From positions 1-9,624 of the forward strand of contig JAJZYI010000119.1 in NCBI GenBank assembly GCA_021798135.1: a stretch of 9,624 nucleotides of DNA, given 5' to 3'. A model generated the notes under the pieces. It did no database searches. It had not been told where the DNA came from and saw only the letters and a list, made by a program, of their open reading frames with translations. This document shows positions 6,081 through 9,624 of the stretch, piece after piece (position 1 is the stretch's first letter; each line of letters begins with the position of its first letter). Origin of the DNA: Actinomycetes bacterium (lineage in GTDB: Bacteria; Actinomycetota; Acidimicrobiia; Acidimicrobiales; UBA8190). A program made the position numbers and the translations under genes.

Positions 6081-7453
6081 CCAGCCTGGGGCCGCGCCTC
6101 GTCGTGGCCGGCACCCGGTCAGGTGCGGGCAAGACGACGGTCGCCACCGGGCTGATGGCCGCGTTCGCCCAGCGGGGGCGTCGCGTGGCATCGGCGAAGG
6201 TGGGGCCCGACTTCATCGACCCCGGCTACCACGCGGTGGCCACCGGTCGGTCGCCACGCAACCTCGACCCGTGGATGAGCGGTGCCGACCTCGTGGGCCC
6301 CCTGGCGGCCCGGGCAGGAGCCGGCGCCGACCTGCTGATCGTCGAGGGTGTGATGGGACTGTTCGACGGTGCCGCTGACGGCGCCCCGTCGTCGACGGCC
6401 GACGTCGCCAAGCTCCTGCAGGCACCGGTCGTCCTGGTGGTCGACGCTGCGTCCACGGGCCAGTCGGTCGCCGCCGTCGTCCACGGGTTCCGGAGCTGGG
6501 ACCCCGAGGTGCCCCTCGCTGGCGTGATCTGCAACCTGGTGGGCAGCGACGGGCACGAGCGGATGCTCCGGACGGCGCTCGCCGATGCCGGTGTTCCGGT
6601 GTACGGCATGCTGCGCCGCGACGACGCCATGCGGTGGCGCAGCCGCCACCTCGGGCTGCTGCCCGTGGCCGAGGACCGTGCCAGCGTCCGTCGGTCGGTG
6701 CAGCGGTTGGCCGGTGCGATCGTGGCCAGCTGCGATCTGCCGGGACTGCTCGACCTGGCCCGCTCGGCACCATCGGTGCAGACGGCCCCGCTACCCGAGC
6801 CGCGGTCCGTCGTCGACACCGGCGCGGCCCCCCGAGTGGCGGTCGCCTCGGGGCCCGCCTTCAGCTTCTGCTACCCGGACAACCTGGAGGCGCTGCGCGC
6901 CGCCGGCGCCGACGTGGTCTCGTTCGACCCATGTGGCGACGAGTCACTGCCGGAAGGGACGGCGGCCGTGCTCGTCGGCGGCGGGTTCCCCGAGATGTTC
7001 GCCGAGGAGCTTGCCGCCAACGCTCCGATGCTCGCGGCCGTGTCCGGCCATCACCGTCGTGGCGGCGTGGTCTGGGCCGAATGCGGCGGGCTCCTTTGGC
7101 TCGCCCGCACCCTTGACGGCTCGGCCATGGCCGGCATCGTGCCCGCCGCCGCCACCATGGGGTCTCGGCTGGTCCTCGGCTACCGGTCGGCCAGCACCAC
7201 CACCCGCTCCCCGCTGGGCCCCGCCGGCACAGCCTTGCGCGGGCACGAGTTCCACTACTCGGCCACCGAGCCTGACGGCGACGCGCTGGTCATGGTCGGA
7301 CGGCACGGGACGACCCCGGGCGGGTTCGCCGCTCCGAATCTCTTGGCTTCGTACCTGCACGTCCACCTGGCGGCGCAGCCGGCCGTCGCCGAGGCGTTCG
7401 TGTCCGCGGCAGCGCGGTCGCCGCTCGCCACGTCAGCTGCCGACATTCGGTGA
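6077..7453 (+). CDS. cobB: Cobyrinate / hydrogenobyrinate a,c-diamide synthase (CobB/CbiA)
   Basis: Glutamine- and ATP-dependent amidation of the a and c carboxylates of the corrin ring in the cytoplasm; 458 residues, the normal family length. The N-terminal dethiobiotin-synthetase-like domain has the P-loop GTRSGAGKTT (12-21) followed by the family block KVGPDFIDPGYH and NLDPWM. The C-terminal class I glutamine amidotransferase domain has the nucleophile C336 in WAECGGLLWL, then GHEFHYS (H390, H393) and a terminal SYLHVH block (H428, H430) from which the catalytic histidine is expected. Start GTG 6077 has GAGGG at 6064-6068, 8 nt upstream, and overlaps the preceding ORF by 4 bp. Whether it works on hydrogenobyrinate (late cobalt insertion) or cobyrinate (early insertion) cannot be read from the sequence; the chelatase-type gene in the same operon favours the late, aerobic type. 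Confidence 0.95.
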   Translation: MTSLGPRLVVAGTRSGAGKTTVATGLMAAFAQRGRRVASAKVGPDFIDPGYHAVATGRSPRNLDPWMSGADLVGPLAARAGAGADLLIVEGVMGLFDGAADGAPSSTADVAKLLQAPVVLVVDAASTGQSVAAVVHGFRSWDPEVPLAGVICNLVGSDGHERMLRTALADAGVPVYGMLRRDDAMRWRSRHLGLLPVAEDRASVRRSVQRLAGAIVASCDLPGLLDLARSAPSVQTAPLPEPRSVVDTGAAPRVAVASGPAFSFCYPDNLEALRAAGADVVSFDPCGDESLPEGTAAVLVGGGFPEMFAEELAANAPMLAAVSGHHRRGGVVWAECGGLLWLARTLDGSAMAGIVPAAATMGSRLVLGYRSASTTTRSPLGPAGTALRGHEFHYSATEPDGDALVMVGRHGTTPGGFAAPNLLASYLHVHLAAQPAVAEAFVSAAARSPLATSAADIR

Positions 7454-7770
7454 TCCGTCACGGCGATAGCACCCGACGGTTCGTGGACGACGGGTCGACG
7501 GTGACGCGCACGGCGGCTGCCGACCCGTCCGGGGATCTGGAGGCGGCGCTGGCCGCCGCCAGCGGGGGTCGCTCCGCGACGGAGGCGGTCGGGCCGGCCC
7601 CGGAGCTACTCGTCGGGCTCGTGCAGGCCAGGAGGGACGTGGTTGTCCGAAGCGACGTGGTTGTCCGAGGCGACCTGGTTGTCCGAGGCGCCCTGGTCGA
7701 CGAGGATGCACCGACGCCGAGCCACGTGGACGGGCCGGCGTTCGACCATGCAACCGGGCCAGTGCGATGA
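7450..7770 (+). CDS. Hypothetical repeat-containing protein (106 aa) between cobB and cobL
   Basis: Not recognised. It starts at GTG 7450, overlapping the cobB stop by 4 bp, and ends at TGA 7768-7770, overlapping the cobL ATG by 4 bp, so it fills the gap exactly as a coupled operon gene would. Third positions are mostly G/C. The product has a polar N-terminus, an Ala-rich helix-like part (GDLEAALAAASGG), then a valine-rich hexapeptide repeat (DVVVRS, DVVVRG, DLVVRG) from residue 63, and an acidic tail. No signal peptide or membrane segment is evident. No SD precedes 7450, so translation would depend on coupling. An AGG-AGG codon pair at 7630-7635 (rare arginine codons here) forms an SD-like string just before the repeat. 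The ORF may instead be a spacer kept open by composition. Confidence 0.4.
   Translation: MIRHGDSTRRFVDDGSTVTRTAAADPSGDLEAALAAASGGRSATEAVGPAPELLVGLVQARRDVVVRSDVVVRGDLVVRGALVDEDAPTPSHVDGPAFDHATGPVR
7636..7707 (+). repeat. 18-bp tandem repeat, three copies plus a degenerate fourth
   Basis: GACGTGGTTGTCCGAAGC (7636-7653), GACGTGGTTGTCCGAGGC (7654-7671) and GACCTGGTTGTCCGAGGC (7672-7689) differ by one base from one copy to the next. A diverged fourth unit starting GCCCTGGTCGAC spans 7690-7707. The 18-bp period keeps the frame of the surrounding ORF (six codons). It may be a coding slippage repeat or an array of protein-binding sites. Confidence 0.9.
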
Positions 7771-9014
7771 CCGCGGCGGCGAGCCGGGTGCCGGGCAGCG
7801 GCACCGGTCGGATCACGGTGGTGGGGGTGCACGGCGGCTACGTGTACGGGCCGGGGGCCATCGAGGCCGTGGCCCGTGCCGATGTCGTCGTCGGCTCCCG
7901 GCGCCAGCTTGCGTCCACGGCGTCGCGGCGTGCACCGTGGTCGGTCACCGTCCTCCTGGCTGGCCCCTTGGAACCCGTCCTGGAGCGGATCGCGGCAGAT
8001 GTGCGGGCCGGCCGGCGCGTGTGCGTCCTGGCATCCGGCGACCCCGGGTTCTTCGGCATCGTCCGGATGCTGAGCGCCCGCTTCGGTGGCCCGGGCCTGG
8101 CGGTCCACCCGGCTCCGAGCAGCGTCTCCCTGGCCTTCGCCCGCCTGGGCCTCAGCTGGGACGACGCTGCCGTCGTCTCGGCTCACGGCCGGCCCCTGGC
8201 CGACGCCGTGGCCGCCGTGCGCGCGGCACCGAGTTCCTCGGTGGCCATCCTGACATCCCCGGACAACCCACCCCAAGCGGTGGCGGCAGGGTTGCTGGCT
8301 GCCGGGGAGCCGACCGGGACCGAAGGGTCTGCCGTCGTCGCCTGCCGGTTGGGTGAGGACTGCGAGGCGGTGACCGTCGCCGACCTGGCCGCCGTCGCCC
8401 GGGGCACGTTCGATCCAATGGCGGTGCTCTGCCTGACCGGGCGGGCGACGCGCTCGCCGGTGCCCAGCCTGGCCTGGGGCCTGCCGGGGCCGGCTGTCTT
8501 CGAGGCTGACGGCACGCTCACCGAGGCCGCGGCGCATGCCGTGGTCCTCCGCACGCTCGACCTGCCCCCGCGGGGCGTGCTGTGGGGAGTCGGCGCCGGG
8601 AACGGCGCGGTCGGCATCGCGTGCGCCAGGCACCGCCCGGGCCTCGGCGTCTTCGCCGTCGAGCGCGACCCCGAGCGAGCACAGCGGATCCGGTCCACTG
8701 CCTTGCGCGAACGGGCCGCCGTCACCGTGGTCGAGGGGACGGCGCCGGACGCGCTCCACGGCCTGCCGGACCCCGACCGCATCTTCGTGGGCGGTTGCGC
8801 CGTCGGGGTCCTGCGCGCTGCCCTGGAGCGCCTGCGGCCGGCTGGCCTGGTCGTTGCCGCCTACGTCAACGTCGACCGGGCCGTGGCCGCGGCGTCGGTG
8901 CTCGGCAACGTCGTCGAGTTGTCCGTGAGCCGGGGCGTGGCGACGGGGGGCGTGGGCGTCCGCCAGCACGCGGACCAGCCGGTGTTCGTCTGCTGGGGTC
9001 CCGACGCCGGCTGA
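7767..9014 (+). CDS. cobL: Precorrin-6Y C5,15-methyltransferase (decarboxylating), fused CbiE-CbiT (CobL)
   Basis: Bifunctional SAM-dependent enzyme of corrin synthesis: the CbiE half methylates C5, the CbiT half methylates C15 and decarboxylates the C12 acetate chain. It has 415 residues, typical for CobL. The CbiE part (about 15-215) has RITVVGVHGG, ADVVVGSRRQLAS, LASGDPGFFGIVRML and HPAPSSVSLAFARLGLSWDD. The CbiT part (about 240-410) has VLWGVGAGNGAVGI, VFAVERDPERAQRI, and PDRIFVGG. Several family-typical CbiT residues differ: the SAM motif usually reads WDxGAG but is WGVGAG here (G274), the acidic residue usually following the glycine loop (IE) is Ala (IACA), and the usual ITKxEVR-like stretch is LTEAAAHA. 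ATG 7767 overlaps the previous ORF (ATGA). The assignment as CobL is secure; full activity of the second half is less so. Confidence 0.92.
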   Translation: MTAAASRVPGSGTGRITVVGVHGGYVYGPGAIEAVARADVVVGSRRQLASTASRRAPWSVTVLLAGPLEPVLERIAADVRAGRRVCVLASGDPGFFGIVRMLSARFGGPGLAVHPAPSSVSLAFARLGLSWDDAAVVSAHGRPLADAVAAVRAAPSSSVAILTSPDNPPQAVAAGLLAAGEPTGTEGSAVVACRLGEDCEAVTVADLAAVARGTFDPMAVLCLTGRATRSPVPSLAWGLPGPAVFEADGTLTEAAAHAVVLRTLDLPPRGVLWGVGAGNGAVGIACARHRPGLGVFAVERDPERAQRIRSTALRERAAVTVVEGTAPDALHGLPDPDRIFVGGCAVGVLRAALERLRPAGLVVAAYVNVDRAVAAASVLGNVVELSVSRGVATGGVGVRQHADQPVFVCWGPDAG

Positions 9015-9050
9015 GCCGAGGCGTGGCGATGGCCGGCACCGGTCGGTCCG

Positions 9051-9081
9051 CGTTCGGCGGGACCGCCGTTGGGGCCGAACG
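9051..9081 (+). terminator. Possible transcription terminator hairpin after cobL
   Basis: CGTTCGGC (9051-9058) pairs perfectly with GCCGAACG (9074-9081) across a 15-nt loop, 37 bp after the cobL stop. No T-run follows, which is common for actinobacterial terminators but weakens the call. Confidence 0.4.
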
Positions 9082-9094
9082 ACGCGCCGGGGTG

Positions 9095-9130
9095 ATGGTG
9101 CACGGCGCGCCCACCTCGTCATGGTGCACC
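9095..9130 (+). promoter_or_regulatory. Paired 9-bp direct repeats with palindromic GTGCAC cores
   Basis: ATGGTGCAC occurs at 9095-9103 and again at 9121-9129, 26 bp apart. The second copy is part of the perfect palindrome GGTGCACC (9123-9130). A TATGCT box (9131-9136) follows directly and could be a -10 element, but no matching -35 is visible. Together these could be an operator/promoter region for the crotonase gene at 9302. The rest of the 9015-9301 interval shows nothing else clear. Confidence 0.25.
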
Positions 9131-9131
9131 T

Positions 9132-9305
9132 ATGCTCCTCTCGGTCGACCTGGCCGACGCCGCCGCCGACCTTCTAGGGGACGAGACCCAGGCCTGCCCG
9201 GGTACGGTGGGGTGGTCGGCAGCGGCCGGGCGGCCGGAGCACTCAGCAGTCGGCCGCAGCGCTCGACCCCCGTCGACCCGCGGACATGGGACGATCGAAG
9301 CATGA
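9132..9305 (+). CDS. Doubtful short ORF (57 aa) upstream of the crotonase gene
   Basis: ATG 9132 opens a 57-codon frame starting MLLSVDLADAAADLLGDE and ending in a TGA that overlaps the crotonase ATG (ATGA). The first 18 residues look coding; the rest is Gly/Pro/Arg/Ser-rich and unconvincing. No SD precedes the ATG, though it could be leaderless if TATGCT at 9131 is not the promoter itself. It could be an upstream ORF coupling translation of the next gene, or chance. Confidence 0.18.
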   Translation: MLLSVDLADAAADLLGDETQACPGTVGWSAAAGRPEHSAVGRSARPPSTRGHGTIEA

Positions 9306-9624
9306 TCGAGACCGCTCACCATGACGGGACCGCCGTTCTGACCCTGCGCAGCGAGCCGGTGAACGCTTTGGACCTGGCGTTGCTCGGCGCCGTGCCCGAG
9401 GCCTTGAGCGCCGTCGCCGACGCTCGCGCCGTCGTGCTGACGGGCAGCGGGCGCTCGTTCTCGGCCGGGGTCGACCTGCACCGGATCGTCGAGGGCGGCC
9501 CTCGGTACGTCGAGAGGTTCCTGCCGGCGCTCAGCGACGCGGTGCTCGCCGTCTTCGACCACCCGAAGCCGGTCGTCGCCGCCGTGAACGGCCATGCCCT
9601 GGCCGGCGGCTGCGTGCTGGCGGC
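9302..9624 (+). CDS. Enoyl-CoA hydratase/isomerase (crotonase) family protein, 3'-truncated
   Basis: Acyl-CoA enzyme of the crotonase superfamily; only the first 107 codons are in the window and the frame is open at the right edge. It starts MIETAHHDGTAVLTLRSEPV, followed by the family N-terminal strand and NALD. The first oxyanion-hole block SFSAGVDL and the second block NGHALAGGCVLA are both present, with the glycines expected to bind the thioester carbonyl. The catalytic acidic residues that separate hydratases from isomerases and hydrolases lie beyond the window, so the reaction cannot be fixed. The ATG at 9302 lacks a strong SD (a weak GACGATCGA-like string precedes it). It is 287 bp from cobL and unrelated in pathway, so it is probably a separate transcription unit, for example in fatty-acid or branched-chain acyl-CoA breakdown. 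Confidence 0.9.
   Translation, partial: MIETAHHDGTAVLTLRSEPVNALDLALLGAVPEALSAVADARAVVLTGSGRSFSAGVDLHRIVEGGPRYVERFLPALSDAVLAVFDHPKPVVAAVNGHALAGGCVLA

Noticed and set aside
4875..6191. Minus-strand open frame of 438 codons covering the poorly explained 5431-6080 stretch.
   Set aside because: It runs through the antisense of the kinase domain and the cobB start, has no recognisable motif, and the + strand has consensus SDs. Antisense coding limited to 5712-6076 cannot be fully excluded.
7606..7749. Minus-strand ORF of 47 aa whose product carries three ASDN(H/Q)V repeats and looks metal-binding.
   Set aside because: No ribosome binding site upstream on that strand, it is antisense to a tightly coupled + strand operon, and the repeat is explained by the 18-bp array.
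7643..8356. Plus-strand ORF from TTG 7643 with LSEATW repeats, 7 nt after an AGGAGG string.
   Set aside because: Most of it overlaps cobL out of frame and turns into Arg/Pro/Gly-rich shadow sequence; at best the first part is translated.
7458..9122. Long minus-strand open frame of 554 codons.
   Set aside because: It is the antisense shadow of cobL and the preceding ORF; GC-rich codon bias keeps antisense frames open, and no family motifs are present.

Overview
This is a very GC-rich window (GC well above 70% by eye, strongly GC-biased third codon positions, frequent GTG starts). It suggests an actinobacterium-like organism with a large GC-rich genome; I cannot place it more precisely. All convincing genes are on the + strand.

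Positions 1-9014 look like part of one tightly packed cobalamin (B12) operon. In order it carries the 3' part of a fused ChlI/ChlD-type metal-chelatase motor protein (1-1775), a NiCoT-family nickel/cobalt permease (1772-2935), an 832-residue fusion of an NCS1-type permease with a PfkB-family kinase (2932-5430), a poorly understood 650-bp stretch with two small ORFs behind consensus ribosome binding sites (5431-6080), a CobB/CbiA a,c-diamide synthase (6077-7453), a small ORF with an 18-bp tandem repeat (7450-7770), and a fused CbiE-CbiT (CobL) methyltransferase (7767-9014). Most junctions are 4-bp ATGA or GTGA stop/start overlaps, so translational coupling along one message is likely. No cobalamin riboswitch and no clear promoter lie inside the window; the operon's control region and the large CobN-type chelatase subunit are expected upstream, off the left edge.

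The recognised genes fit together. The permease brings in Co2+, the AAA+/vWA protein would power cobalt insertion by a CobN-type subunit, CobB amidates the a and c side chains of the corrin ring, and CobL methylates C5 and C15 and decarboxylates the C12 acetate. The permease-kinase fusion is the unexplained partner. It may capture and phosphorylate a nucleobase- or nucleoside-like compound, possibly a lower-ligand precursor, or it may be an unrelated nucleoside-salvage gene carried in the operon.

After 9014 the B12 block ends. A 287-bp interval contains an imperfect terminator-like hairpin, a pair of 9-bp direct repeats with palindromic cores and a doubtful short ORF. It is followed by the 5' part of an enoyl-CoA hydratase/isomerase (crotonase) gene that runs off the right edge (9302-9624).

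The most interesting items are the NCS1-PfkB fusion, the small unassigned ORFs between the cob genes, the tandem repeat at 7636-7707, and the loss of several family-typical residues in the CbiT half of CobL.
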